The position numbers and the translations under genes are program-made. Source: Hydractinia symbiolongicarpus (lineage: Eukaryota > Cnidaria > Hydrozoa > Anthoathecata > Hydractiniidae). Taken from it: a stretch of 64,000 nucleotides of DNA. Below are positions 47,095 to 61,400 of the stretch, piece after piece. The notes beneath the pieces were generated by a model that was not told the origin of the DNA, searched no databases, and saw nothing but the letters and a program-made list of their open reading frames with translations. The DNA lies in assembly GCF_029227915.1 (NCBI RefSeq), contig NC_079881.1, positions 7,998,001 through 8,062,000 of the forward strand, read 5' to 3'. Each line of letters begins with the position of its first letter. Position 1 is the first letter of the stretch.

Positions 47095-49469
47095 GTTACA
47101 AACCCTGGTATCTCCCGAGCGTTTAGGTCAAAAAGCCGTATATGTAAAAATAACCTTTGACCAGGACTCCAGAACCAAATAGCGCTTATATCACGACGAG
47201 CTTCTTCACTTCTGTTGGAGTTTTCAGTGTGAAGTTATTGCGAAGGACGGAAAATAGGGCTGTGGTCTCTATATTCTACCATTAAACAATATCTGATCTG
47301 TCTTTTTGTCACAGTGGAGGAGGGCCAAAGATCAAACAGACAAAAATAAGAATGTTTGTTGTACCAGATGCGAGTCGTGGTGATATTTTCATCAAGGTGT
47401 AGGCTAATCGAGCAAAGGAACCACAGACAAACGACAGGAAGAACTGTCCTAGGTACAGCTGCTTTCAGTTCTGCTTGTGATTTCTCGTGTTAATACTTTA
47501 GTTTGTGCTTTTGTTTCTTTAATATCAACCATATATACCATACTAGCTAAACCATACTAGCTATAGCTAGTATACTCTCTTATGAATACACCCAAGAAAC
47601 GGGCATTGTATGGCTGCGCAATAGACTTGTGAGTTTTTAGCTAGCTAACTGGAACAAATATTCGTCTAGCGTCTAGCTAAACTTTACAATTCCAAAATAA
47701 GCTCTGTGCTCTACCAGACAATTCCTTTGCATTATTAAAAGCCACACACAGTGTCTCATCTTCCCTCATTTCCCTCACATAACTGGGATTAACCTGGGAT
47801 ATATTCATTATTAGCCTATTTTAAAATGCTTTGATCAACAATGCAATGTATTCCTTCTTTATATAACAGATAATAATTGTAGCACCCTTTTGCGAAATCG
47901 TTTGCAAAGTGATTCATAGAGTAAAAGAGGCTAGACCGTGGTTGTATGAGTTGAATTTAACCCTTTTTTTCTTAAAGACGCTTCTGAAAAGCAAATTTTT
48001 GACAAATCGTGTAAAATTGTCATGTAATTTTTCTACTGATTTGTTAATCTACTGACAGGTATTTGATAAATTAGTAACATGCACAGTAACATCTTCAGCT
48101 CACAATAGATTCATTCTCCTGAATAAAGCAACATACAAACAATTTTAAAAAATGAAGGTAAAACTAAAAACATACTGAATTTCCTTCAGTTCCTTTTTAA
48201 TTATTTTTGGACAATTTTAAATGGGTTTTAGCAATCAAAATTTTGTTACATCATTACCATTGACTATTTTTAGATGCCAATAGAACAATTTCTTTTGTAT
48301 TAAAATACACCTTTACGATAATTTAATTGTACATGCGTTCCCACGACTCTCCATCGTTTTACTATATCGGAAAAAAGGAGGTAAAAATTGTGTTCTTATG
48401 AGAGTTTGTTAGAGACGAAAGCGTGTTTTCTCCAGTTTTTTAACTTCCGTTGTATCAATTTCTTTCAAATTTTCAGGAAACGTTAATAATAATAATAAGA
48501 TACAACTTATGTAAACTTTTCATTAAAAACAAAACACGGCAAGAAAAGTTATCACAAAAAAACATGTTTTCTCCTTAATAAACTCTGTTACCTACTCATG
48601 TTTATCTCCTCTGATTGCTAAATACGCTGCAATGGAGTATTAGTTTTCCTGAATTATCGTAAAGGTGTATTGTAATAAAGAATTTAGTAACTTACACGTG
48701 TCTAAAAACCAATATAAGTTAAAACATCTATGTTAGATTTTCTATTTACACTACTTGATGGCTCATGGAAAATCCATGGGTTTGCCCGTTCCTTTTAAAC
48801 CGTCATTAATATGCCCTGTCCAACCCATGCTAGCATGAAAAACGGACGTTAAGCCAATAATGATGATAGTGTGCGTCTTGCTACTTTTGGTACCATTTTG
48901 CGTGACAGACGGACAGACGAATACGGGTAATATAATGTAGATTTTACAATGGCTTGAGTGAAACAACACTAATTTTCAAGTAAAACAACACTCATTTTCA
49001 AGTAAACATAATGTCAAATAATGATCTGCTACTGCATGGGATAGTATACTTGTGTTGGAAGTGTTAATGAGCTTACCTGTAAGTGCATCCAATATGCTCA
49101 CTCATTGAAACTTTGAAATGTCTTTTTTCTCTAATATAAATAGCGTTGCAGTTGTTACATTAAATTTATAAATAACAGCGATTTTAAATTGACAAAACAG
49201 GAGATTACATTTTATTACTTTATTCAGTTTCTTGACCTAAAAAAATAACTAAAAGTAGAGGCTTCTTTGGAAAGTCACATGTACATGGGTATTATAATGA
49301 AGTATGTATATATAATACTGAAACATTTGACATTACGTTTACTTGAAAATGAGCGTTGTTTCCCTTAAAATGTTGTACAATATAATTACAAAGCTGAACA
49401 TCTCGCTGGTCTCACCCTTTTTGGAGTTTCTTAGCAAGAGACTTTTCTCAAGTATTTACTTTTTTTTAG
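47095..49469. other. Upstream flank of the SGSM3-like gene
   Basis: Likely holds the promoter and 5' untranslated exon(s) of the SGSM3-like gene, because the first coding exon at 49470 is preceded by an acceptor-like TTTTTTTTAG. A stretch at 47316-47400 (KIKQTKIRMF, then VVPDASRGDIF) looks protein-like but is short and unplaced. The element at 48770-48943 is annotated separately. Confidence 0.4.
48770..48943 (-). mobile_element. Helitron-like element with a GGACGTTAAGCC insert
   Basis: Begins CATGGAAAATCCATGG (hairpin), then GGTTTGCCCGTTCC. It ends with GCGTGACAGACGGACAGACG and ATACGGGTAATATAATG, the reverse of the 4393-4518 type. The middle holds CCAACCCATGCTAGCATG and GGACGTTAAGCCAATAATGA, which looks like a different repeat tail inserted or captured. 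Confidence 0.5.
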
Positions 49470-49476
49470 GGTAAAT

Positions 49477-52446
49477 ATGTCTCTGTCAAATGCATTACAT
49501 GTTGTCAAAGAACTTTTGTGGGATAGCACACCAACTGGTTATGGAGACATTAAAACATTAGGTAGGTGCAATAAAATGTACAGCAGTCTACGGTTTATTG
49601 ATGCATTGTTAAAAGAAAGACAAAATATATCCATGCATCTCAGCATGATGTATGGTGCAATTACAGTACTGCTTGAACGTAATTTACATGTTCGCAATAG
49701 TTAACACCTTCAAACAACCTTTCGGTAGGGTCAGAACTTACGTTGTTATTTTTACCCTATTGTTAAATATATGAGCCATTTTAGCATGTTAAAAAAAAGT
49801 TTGTTCAAATTAGCTTGTGTGAACTCGCTAATTATTATAACATAAAAAGATCAAAGAAATAAAATAGTATAAAAAATATATTGGCTAAGTTTTAACTGTT
49901 TCACCCATGAACAGTAATCTTATAACTTTTTTTTTAACATGCAATGGATAAAGTAAGCATAAATGTTGCATATTGACATATAAAGTAATCACGTATATCA
50001 CGCAAGGGTTTAAAGTCACCATATTTGGCTCTAAAATAAGCAGGAACATCCTTACAAAATTTAGTTTTGTTCTAAAATCCTATTTATTTTTTTTGATTTC
50101 AAGCTATACACAATGACAGCATATAAACCAAGTCATTGGTGTGTTTGTGCGGACGTCAACAATATTTTTTAGCCCTTATATCTCCTTATCATTTGTTGAA
50201 AGTATTTGATCCTTGTTATTTTGATCAAAGTTTAAAGCTCTTAACAATTGATGTAACAGTTTAACAAATTTCTCTGACAAAATTTTGCATATGTGCTGCT
50301 AACATCTTTAAATTTCTTTCTCTTTTGCAAGTTGTTATCTTTGTGAGGGTTTTCCGATTTTTGTGCATGTGTGCAATATTTCTTTCAAAACGTAAAGACT
50401 GAAAGTTGTATGTAGAAAAGAAAATATATTAAAACAGTTCTTACGGTAGCAAAACATGAATATGAATAAAACCCTAAATACTCAAATTTTGGCTTTCCTA
50501 AAAGTTTCAGGAAAATTAGTTTTCAACAATCACTTTATATATTTATTATGCACAAAGTACCACTAAATTTTGCAAGATTAATTCTCTTAAGGTATATATG
50601 TCATTGCTACCAGTAGATGCTGCATTCATTCCTATAAGAAACTAGTTTAGGGCCCGCCCATAAAGGTTGTCCGCACATAAAGGACATCCACCCAATTTTT
50701 TTTGATTTGTCAACACACCCCCTCTTTCCCCCACTGTCCACAACTGTCCTCTTTTTTCTTAACACCCCTCCCCATGTCCAAAAGGACACAACTTGTGATA
50801 CTTTATTTTTCTTAGTAACAGCTTCTCATTAAAAGCAGAAAAATTCTCCTTTCAATGTTCTTTTAATTTAAATATATAACAAAATAACAGCTCCATAAAT
50901 AGACAACTAAATCCTTTGTTGTTCGCTTTGGTCTCCATTTTTGCTAATCCTCTCCCACCCTGTGGTCTGGAAGTTCTTAATTATTATTATTACTAGTTGA
51001 TAAAGCCCGTGCAAAAATCCATTGAGGCAGGATAAAAATGGAAAAAGAAACGTCATTTGAATTTTGATAACGTCTGAAACCCATCCATAAAAAAAATTTA
51101 GAACCTTGTTTTCACGTTACCTCTATTGTGTAGCGCTTAAAATGCTGTTCACGAAAATGTATATTGTATACGATCATGCACTTTTGATTTTTGGCCTCAA
51201 AGTCGTAAGTGCATTGTAATGGCTTCATTAGTTTTGTATAGGATATTGACGTTAAAGTGGTGTTATTGATGTCGCGCCGTATGTCAGAAAATTTAACATA
51301 TTAGACATGCATTTTTCAGTTACTTCAATGAAAATTTCCGTAAGATCAAAGGAAAATAAACATATCCACTTTGCCTGTTACAGACACACGGAACTGGCGT
51401 ATTATTATATAGATTATTGCGCATATTTTTACTGGATATAGCCACTGTTATCGATGTGGTCCTGTGTTTTGAATGTAATACATTAGGTATACACTGGCAT
51501 TGCCTACCCAATTTCCCTCACATAGCATGGGTTGACCCGTAGCTGTGATAAAGACACTTGCTAAAAATGCCTGCACTGTGGACAGAACCATTTGACAGTA
51601 CATGGCTATATACATATCCATTTTGATAAAAATTACTTTGCTTATTAAGAAACCTATAACAAACTTTTTGAACTAAAATTGCACCATAGGGTAAAGAAAC
51701 TTTTAGATTATTTTCTTTCTTTGTTGTATACAAAAAAACGTGTAACCTCTACATTGTATAATACTTGTATTCAGTCTGATAATTTACGAAAGGGAACACT
51801 AAACAATGTGTAATTTAAAGGACGAATAACCAGTGTATTTTCCATGGGTTAACTACTTAAAATATTAATTCCATAAAATTGATACAGCAAGTAAATAAAT
51901 GCATACCCTATAAACATTGTGGGAAGATTTTTTTTTTTCATCAAACTTGTTAGTTTTAGTGTGTTCTCGTTTTTGAAAGTTTGAATCACAATTTTTATTA
52001 CAAAGTATGATTACAAAGTAACAATTTTAGATATTTATGTATAAAATAGGAGCAAACAAAAAGTTGTGTAAAAATGCTTTTCCTTGGTTTTTTGGTAGCC
52101 ATAGTAACTGTTTTACTACCATCTTTGTTTAACCACCTGTCTTGCATGTGTACATATTACTATTCTATTGTTTTTATACTTCATTGGAAAATAATGTTTC
52201 AGATATTGTTTAAGTAAATCAAATGCATCCTTATGAGTGTGTGGCTAGTATCTTTTATTTCATTTCAAATGACAGCAAGAACCACCATTATGAATTCCTT
52301 GCTCTATCAAAAAGTTGATGTGTTAGTTAAAGGTAGTTTATATTCTTATGTGTTTGTAAAACCATGTTTAAATAGATCACCATACATTGAAAGCGTATTT
52401 TCTCAGTAATAAAGAATAGGAAGTAATAACTATATTATAAATAATA

Positions 52447-52483
<37 letters not shown>

Positions 52484-55400
52484 ATTTACTATCAGACTGT
52501 GTTAAATTGGTATATATCGAATCATTTAATAATATATATTTTAGGGCTGTCATCATTGCTAGGTCCAGGAGAGAAAATAATGTTTCTTTTTTAAGAAATT
52601 AAAAATTGCTACTACATATGCTGTAGATAATTTAGAAACACCACATATTGTGTAGGCATTTGTTTCTGATATGATGATTTTTATTCTCACGTCAGGAGAT
52701 TGAGGGTGAAATGTGGATTATAGATGTTCGAAAGCATGAAATGTAATAATCAAGAAAATGATCCATTCAAGTCTCATTTTTGTTTTGCAAGAATGCTTTT
52801 TATAATAGAATATAAAAAAAAAGGCAATTAAAGTTGGAAAAAACATGGAAGATGTTGATCTATAACCTCAATTTCACTTGCTGATTTTTCTTTTTTGTCA
52901 GACAAGCAGAATTCATAACTTGCAATTTTCCTTTGACTGGCAGAAGTGTTGTTTTTCTTTCAAAATTACCTCGGATCTCTTGTTCTCGTGATAATTTTTT
53001 TTGATCATACCAAGATCCCAATACTTTTAGCGCATTTTGTTTCTCTGATTTAAATTTCCGTTGTTTATTTTCCTTTTTTTCTTGAAGTTTTGAATGTTCT
53101 CACTGTAATTTGACAATTTCAAAAACATTTTCACAATAAAAAGAGAAATTTATAATAATAAAACAAGGACGAAATGCTATATTATATATTTCAATCTTTT
53201 TTCAGTGCTTTTTGTCTCGCTATCTCACACAAATATTGCGTAAAACGAAAGTTCTCAATGCTGAAGGTCAGATTTTTTTAAGTAAATGTGAGTCAGAACT
53301 CATTTGGTGCACAGAAATATTTCATCGTTAGAACAAAAACATATGAAGTGGAGTATTTTGTAACACTAAATCCTTTAATTTTCAGGAAATATTTTGGAAT
53401 AAAAATTACTTCATTGGAAAGAGTAGTTTTACAAGTAAAATGTTCCTTAAAAAAAAGTTAACAAAAAAATAATTATTTACTATACCACGACCTATAACAT
53501 CTGTTTTTTCATTCAATTTTTTTTACATTTTACATCTTTTGTCTTTCAGCACCAATGGTTGCAGGGGATTCCTCAGATGATGAATCAGAAGATGAAAACA
53601 ATGGAACTGATTGGGGTCCACCAACTAGTGTTTTTGTTGGCAGTGAATTAGGTACACCGTCTCCTTCCTCACCTGTTTCACATCAATCTCAACATGCTCC
53701 TGTACCTGGAGGACCATTCTCAGCGTTAATATCAAGCATGTGGCCACAGGACATTCTAGGACAAATCCAACAGGTTAGTTTTGTTTCTGATAAGTCTCTA
53801 ACTAACTTTCATTAGGAAAAACAAACTATAACATTAATTCCTTACTATAACATGCAGAATCGCACCCTTAGTTAGGCTTAAATTATATCTAAAACTTACT
53901 ATTATTGATTTATATATGAGTTATTTATGAATCACACAATTGTGATACACCAATAAACTTGTGCCTAAAAAAAATTGAGTATAAGAGCAACACATTTGTA
54001 ATTACTAAATAATTATTACTTTCCATAAAAAGTTATGTTTGTTGACATATCGTGTTACTCTAAAAAATTGTTTTAAATTGATTCTTAAGAGGTATTCACA
54101 GTTTGATTACTGCTTTTGGACATACCATTTTAATAACTAATAAGTAATAATAATCAAATCTCCTCAATATTCTTTTTACAAAAAACAATGTGGATTATCA
54201 CATGTTTTAAATTTCAAATTTCATATTTTTACATTTACTTTTAAGATTTTATCAAAAATATTTTCCATTTATTTTGGAAATATTTTGGAAATATTTCTCA
54301 AGTAAAACTGAACCCATGGATTTTTTCCTGGCCACATTTCAAACGTTTATGTAGAAGTACCATTATCATCTCAAAAAGCCTAAAAATTCTTATCGAATGT
54401 TCCCAAATCTCCTCCCTTTTGATTCTGTAAATTGTGGGAACCAACCATGTAATTCATATAACTTCAGACTATAACTTTAATTTTTACTTGTTTTAGACAG
54501 AGGATTCAGGTGTACATCCTGAATGTGATTATGATGAGTTCGGATTTAGAATAGACAGAAGTAAGCATTGAATTATTTTTTTTAACTCATTAAACATTTT
54601 TTAGATTTTGTTGTAAACTAGAATGAAATAATCAACAATGCAGCACGCAGCAATGCTTAAAATGAAGTAACATTTAAGACAGCATTGTAAAATTTTTTCG
54701 TCTGTTTTCTTTATTTTTTATCTACCATCATTCAAGATAGCATTACAAATTATTATGCAGGTGGGGATACTGAAGACCCAGATCCATGTTCTTATGCAAC
54801 GTCAGAAGATCCTTCATTGAAATTAAAATGGGTTGCCTACATAGAATCAACTCAAAAGAAATTTGTTGGTGATCTGACATGGGATGTGGTAAGTAAACTT
54901 GCTTTTTCTGTTTTTCTATTTTTGTTTTTAATTTTATTTCTTCCAATTTGGAAACAAACGTTCTCGTATTTTCTGAACTCGATTTTCATAAATGCTTAAT
55001 AAACTTAAAAACTTCCTGTTTTTTTTGTCTAGCCGACTGTATATTTGTAATTCATTTCTGTAGGTGTCAGATTGTCTGGAAAGGACAGATAAATTAACCG
55101 AGCTAATATATGCAGGAATACCACACAGCATGCGTGTATATGTATGTTAGTTTTTGTACAGTAATAACAAACTCGTAATCTGAGATGTGATTTCAGTTTG
55201 GTTAAATTCTGTCTTGTCAAAAAAGTTTCGAAAATCCAGATTTTATTCATTATTTTTATCAGTGTTTGCATAGAGAACAAAAAACAGGGATGACATTTTT
55301 TTGATTTTTCTATTGCAGCAAACAGGGCTCGAATTAGCATATAGCATTTCACAATTTACAAAACCTAAATTCTGTTTTTATGAATCAAGTTACAAAAGAA

Positions 55401-58400
55401 ATTTTAAAATTGCGAAACAAATATCTCCATTGCTTTCTCTTTACCTTATCTTAATGGTGAAGCTAACAGTGGAAATTATTACATTTTTCTATTAGCCTGG
55501 TCTACAGCTCCCCAAGATCACTACTGGAAGTTTACTTACTTCATTGCAGTGATCACATTTTTGCAAGCAGATTGTACATTTCTTATCCAAATCCTTAACA
55601 TCATTAGTGTCTTATCATACAGATCACCTCAAAGAAAATTGCCATTTACATCAGATCTCAAAAACTGTGCAATCTTTCCTCGATTTTTTTTTTATTTTAT
55701 TTAACGTACTCCACTTTAATTTTCAGTTATGGCCAAGGCTTGCAGGTGCTTTTCGTAAGAAAAGAGAAGCTGATATGTCTTACAAGGTAGGTATTTAATG
55801 GCAAATATTTAATCAATGCTTACTTACTATTATGCAACATAACCATTGTGTTTATTTATTTTTTTTAGAAAATCACAAAGAAGTCACAATGTGACAACAC
55901 TTTAATATCAAGTCAAATTGAAAAGGTTTAATGTTTTTCCAATCTTGATTATTTTTGTTAGTTTAATATCTTACATTTCGCATCATACATAAATATAAGA
56001 AATTTAATGTATGTAACTTTAAATTGGCAAATAGTGTCACAGAAGTGGAAGCATTTTTTAGAATTTCTTTTCTTTGAAAACAAAGAAATTACTGCACGGA
56101 ATTGCTATACAAATCCCATCTTCAAACTTTTTTAATTTTATTTTTTGGTAAAATTTAGAGAATTTTTAACACTAAACTACCTTATAAAGTGATTAGGTCT
56201 GTAATAAATAACATTTTATTACCTAACCCTTTAGGACTTATGTCGAACAATGCCAAGTAATGCGTGTTTTCAAAACATGGACAGCATTGGTGTAAAGAAA
56301 CTTCAAAGAATACTACAGGGAATTGCTTGGTTGTATCCAGATATTGGTTACTGTCAAGGAATGGGAATGGTAAGTAAATTCACGATGAAACTGTATGGGT
56401 GTTAAATATTATGTTTAACACTTATTTCCTCACATCTTGTTTTCACAACCCTTAAAATTTTCTAGTTTTAAAACTCTCTAAAACAGTAGTGTTAAGCTTG
56501 TTTCAAATGTTGGTAAGAAAACTTGCAATGTTGTTTACACCATAAATCTGAATGCTTGAATGAATGTCTAAAATTTAAAAGACGTTGTTAAGAATGAAGA
56601 AAATATTCTTTCTTAAGCACCAGAGAGTTAAGAAATTAGTTAAGAGTTATCATGTGCTAAGGCAATATGTTTTGCCCTTGAAGCCACCTCAACTTTCGAG
56701 CATTAAAATATTTGGGGTGTTAGCCTTAACACCATAGTCACACACCACAAAAAATGTGTTCAGTGAGAACCAGGCTTAAAGATTCGATATTTACAATTTA
56801 AAAATTATATAATAATTTCTGTACATTTCCATTTTTAGTGTCTTCTCTTTCCGTACAATAAAAGGTCTTTCCTAATCTTAAATTTTTTTTTCAAAGTTTT
56901 ACTTCTTAATTTAGATAGCAGCTTCTTTACTTCTGTTTCTTGAAGAAGAGACTACTTTTTGGATGATGGTTTCTATAATTGAGGATCTTCTTCCAACTTC
57001 ATATTATTCAGTGACACTTATTGGTGTGCAGGTCAGTATTGTTCTTGGTTGTTTAATTAGAAAAAGTAGCAGGGAACGTCATCAGGGTTTTACATTTATC
57101 TCTTGCATTTTCATTTTTCAAATCCCTTCTTTAATACTAAGTTTTGTCGGTAACTTTTGCTTATTAGGCCTAAAAAGTGACGTAAGGTTTATAGGAACAG
57201 TGATAACAATAAAGATCCTGTATGGTTTAGAAATATACAATGAATTACGGATAGTACTGCACTATAAAAGCTCCCATTTCTGATAACTTACATCTCTTGT
57301 AAATTGTGTAAATTATATACCTATGAAAAAGATATGGAAATATTCTTGTTGAAGATAATTTCTGTTACCAGTTGTCTGTTGCAGCATGACTAGAGAAACA
57401 AAAGGTACAGGAAAAGTGCATTGAAAAAAAGACTTTATACACCTTTTTAAGATATTTTTAAGTTATGTATAAAAAACATAACAATGTCAGAGCTCGTAAA
57501 CTTTATTTTTACCTTGATTTTTTTGTTAATTAGCATACTAATTGAAAAAAGTTGTGTATTTAGGACACTTTTTCAAAATTCTGGACAAGTTGTAAATAAA
57601 ACGCTAAATAAATAACTTTTTGAAAGCTGGAATAGAGTTCCTGCTACTTTTTAGTTAATCTAACAAAATATAATATTGTGAAAATTATTACTGGTTTGGT
57701 GATGTCTGTTGTATGGAAATTAAAACGACATGTATTTTCTTTACAGGTTGATCAGCGTGTCTTGCGTCAACTGATTGCAAATTATATTCCATCTGTTGAT
57801 GAGATGATGAAAGAACACGATATAGGTAAAACAATTTCTAAAGTCCAAAAAGGGAACCTTTTAATGAAACATTAAGTCTGAGAGCACCAACCAGTAAGAA
57901 CTATAAAAGTACCTATCAATCGTTATCATTTCAGAACTTTCATTGATAACTTTACATTGGTTCCTTACTGCAATGGCAAGTGTATTGCAGCACCAGGTAT
58001 TTCTTGATTAGTACTATTTGAAAATTAGTTTTTTTTTGTTACATTTAATGAAATGTTTCTTTAACGTTCTTGTAATTTTGGTTTTAGGTTTTGTTGCGCG
58101 CTTGGGATATATTCTTCTATGAAGGATCAATCGCATTATTTAAGTTAACACTAGGCATGATAAAGTACAAGGTATGGAATTCATCAATTGATTTCTTCGG
58201 GTGGGTATGACCATATATTTAAAATAATTTCACACGGAAGCCTATCAATAAAAGAAATAACACCCTTGAAATAAATCGCTCTCCCAGGGTTACAATAATA
58301 ATTTAGACTGGACGAGCAACCTGAACGTATGTTTTATTACAAAATCTTATTTATGTATTTTATTTATTATTTTTTTCCCAATATTTTGTTTTTTTTATTA

Positions 58401-61400
58401 CTGCTGATAATAAGAAAGGTAACATTGAGTTCCATGTGAAATGAATTGATATTGCCCAGTCAGGCAAACGTTTTTTGGGGGGAGCAATTAATGGCTCATC
58501 TAGTTTCTCATTCCTCAGAATTGGACACGTCTTTGGATGAGAAAGAGAAATAGATCTCCCTTTATTCATAGACCTGGACACATTTTTACTACTTCTGCAT
58601 TTATACAAACCAACGGTCTAATAGTAAGCTGTTGAGTATAGATTGTATAACCCTTTCTGGAGAGTGTGATTGAAGCCTTTCCTTTATGTGATCTTCAAGG
58701 TTACTAAACTTTACAGCTTTGGTTAAAACAGACTTCATTTGTAATCTGTGTTTATTACTTAAGGTAATCTAAGTAACATTTAGGGAATTCATTTCGTTAT
58801 TATATTAATCTGACAAAAACTACAGTCAGTAGCAATTTAAAATACCCACAAACAACTCATATCAATAAACATTCATAAATATGAAGGATTAAAATAATGG
58901 AGAATAATGATTCTGAAGGCTAGTTTTAGAAGACAAGTAATTCGTGATTATTTGGCTATATGTTGGTTGTTATTTTACCTTTGTTGAGAATTAGACCATA
59001 TTTTACGTAATTTAGTCTTGTTTGCATTTTGTCGGACTTTTTTTTACTTTGCTAGGAAAAATCTCTATTGACCATGGAAAACTCGGCTCAGATATTCAAC
59101 CTTTTATCTGATTTACCTGGTGAAATATCTGACTTTTCGGAGTTGCTAAAGGTTTGCACTTTTTATGTGTCTCTGGTTTTTATGTTCGAGATAACACCTT
59201 AGCAACCTGTACATTGTTTGTTAGAACTGTGTGCAATGTGGTGTGTATTCTTATGAAAAAATCCTCCATTATTTACAACTTTGAAAATGTTGAAACTATT
59301 TATTTTACATCACCTCATGTCACCATTTGCTTTTAGAATGCTAACAAGGCTTCTGCTTCACTGACAAATGTTATACTCGACACGCATCGGAAGAAGCACT
59401 TTGCATACTTGCTGGCTGAAGCAAGCAATCAACAAGAAAATAATAACATTCCAACACCTGTATGTTTCTATTTTCTTTATTAAAAGTTAGCAAAATTATT
59501 GTATACTAGTCAACAGCCGCGCCATGTGCACAGACGGACGGAATATGGCTATTATTATATACTAGTTGTTGATCCACTGAAAATTCGCCCATCCTTTATA
59601 TATCGCATTTCGTGTTTCTGTAACACAGCATTTTTCTTTGGACAGACAGTTAGAATACGGCTATTACTAATATTGGAAAAACCTAGTCTTGAACTCGTGT
59701 AAAAATCCACGACTTCTATTGGCGTGGATATTTCGTTATTTCATGCATCTCTAACATAAAGTAGTGATTTCTCAGCGAAGTGTTACAGCAAAATCGATAA
59801 TATGTTGCGTTTGCTATTTCATACTAAAGTATTTTATGCCTGCCGTAACACGACTTTGCTTTGCGCATGTACAGGCAGAGTACACCTAATAATATAAAAT
59901 ATTTGACAGTCTTTTAACAAGTTTTAACAAATAAAGACACCGTTCTCTCTTTTTAACAAAATGTTACTTTAATGTAAAAAGCTGTTTTATTTTTTTGCAG
60001 ATTCAAAGACGTACACATTTGCCATTGAAAAAGTCCTGGTTACATCTTGCGTATGAGATTGGTTCATCGTTGTATGAAAACAATATGCTGCTGTGTGGAA
60101 CATCTCGTAGTAAGTGAGACAAATTGTTTTATTGTCTAAATTGTTTTTAAAGTAAGCGAGACAGGTGTTTGTTATATAACAGATCATAAAGCTTCAAAAT
60201 AAAAATATTTAAAAAAACTTGAGTATTTCTCCAAACACTGTATTATTTATTTATTTATTTTTATTTTTTCAGAAAAACGCAACCATGCTGTAACGATGAA
60301 AGCAAAAAACGTTCTTCAAACAGGTAGAAAATATCCACCTCATGTTTTATGTGAACTTTTTGTCATGCAAATACTTGGTTGTGACTTGGTTCTTTGTCTT
60401 CTTTTGTAGAAATCGTTTCCGACTTGAGAGAATCGATTTTACTTCTAGCAAGACATTTTAATTATAAAGGAACAAAAGCAGTATGTACTTCTTATTTTTA
60501 TTATTTTTCAATTCCTTGTTTGTTTGCTTTTAAGCATCTTCCATTCTTTCTGCCATTTGTTTGTTATGCTGTTTTTATTTTTTCTGTCCTTGCTTTATTA
60601 GTCTTACCTCGCTTTTTTAGCCTTGCTTACCCAGTACTATAAATTGTTACGCTTATTTAGGATTTGATCCCAGACTATTCTGCCGATTCTCATACAGTTG
60701 ATTACGAAAATTATGTTAACATTGCAAGGTGGGATATTTTTCCTAAAAAAACTCGTGCAACCAGCAGTAACTTCTAGATGTCTTACCTAAATCTAGACAC
60801 ATTTATTTTATAAAGGCTTGTAACTAAATGCTTTCCTTAAATTTGAATTTCTATATAAGTTTAATAATTTATTTTGAGTAACGAAAAGTTCGAATCTTCT
60901 TCGAGTAAAGCTCAACTGTCAATGTTGTAGACATATATCGCCATACATTTTTCTGGCGTACTGTAAAATCCAGTTCGCATCAAATGTGCAATTTTCGCAA
61001 CAGGGTAGTATGAAACGAAATAAGCAAAAAAGTTAAGGTTTTCAATTTTAAAGTCTTGGTGGATAAGTTTGGTAAAGTTATGTACATTTTTAGAACCAAA
61101 CAGCGAAGAGCAAAGGCATTGATTGATTTTGAAAGACACGAAGATGACGAGCTCGGCTTTCGTAAAAATGATCTGATTACTGTAAGTTGACCAGGATCAC
61201 ACTTACTAAATTAAATCGAGAAAATCATCATAAAACTGTTTTTGTGCATGCATACTGTTTATTGTAGATCATTTCTCAAAAGGATGAGCATTGCTGGATA
61301 GGAGAACTCAACGGACTAAGGGGTAAGGGTGTCCACACATTTCGCATACAAATCATTTTAGAGAGAAATTATTCCCAGTGTAATTTAAAACAAGGGTCTG

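Noticed and set aside
47316-47400. Short protein-like stretch KIKQTKIRMF, then VVPDASRGDIF
   Set aside because: Only about 28 codons, with a poor donor and no partner exon. It is mentioned in the flank entry but not called as a gene.
55320-55500. Possible extra SGSM3 exon starting at CAAACAGGG
   Set aside because: Phase and homology are satisfied by joining 55141 to 55727 (MRVY then LWPRL). Including this stretch would add residues absent from the family.
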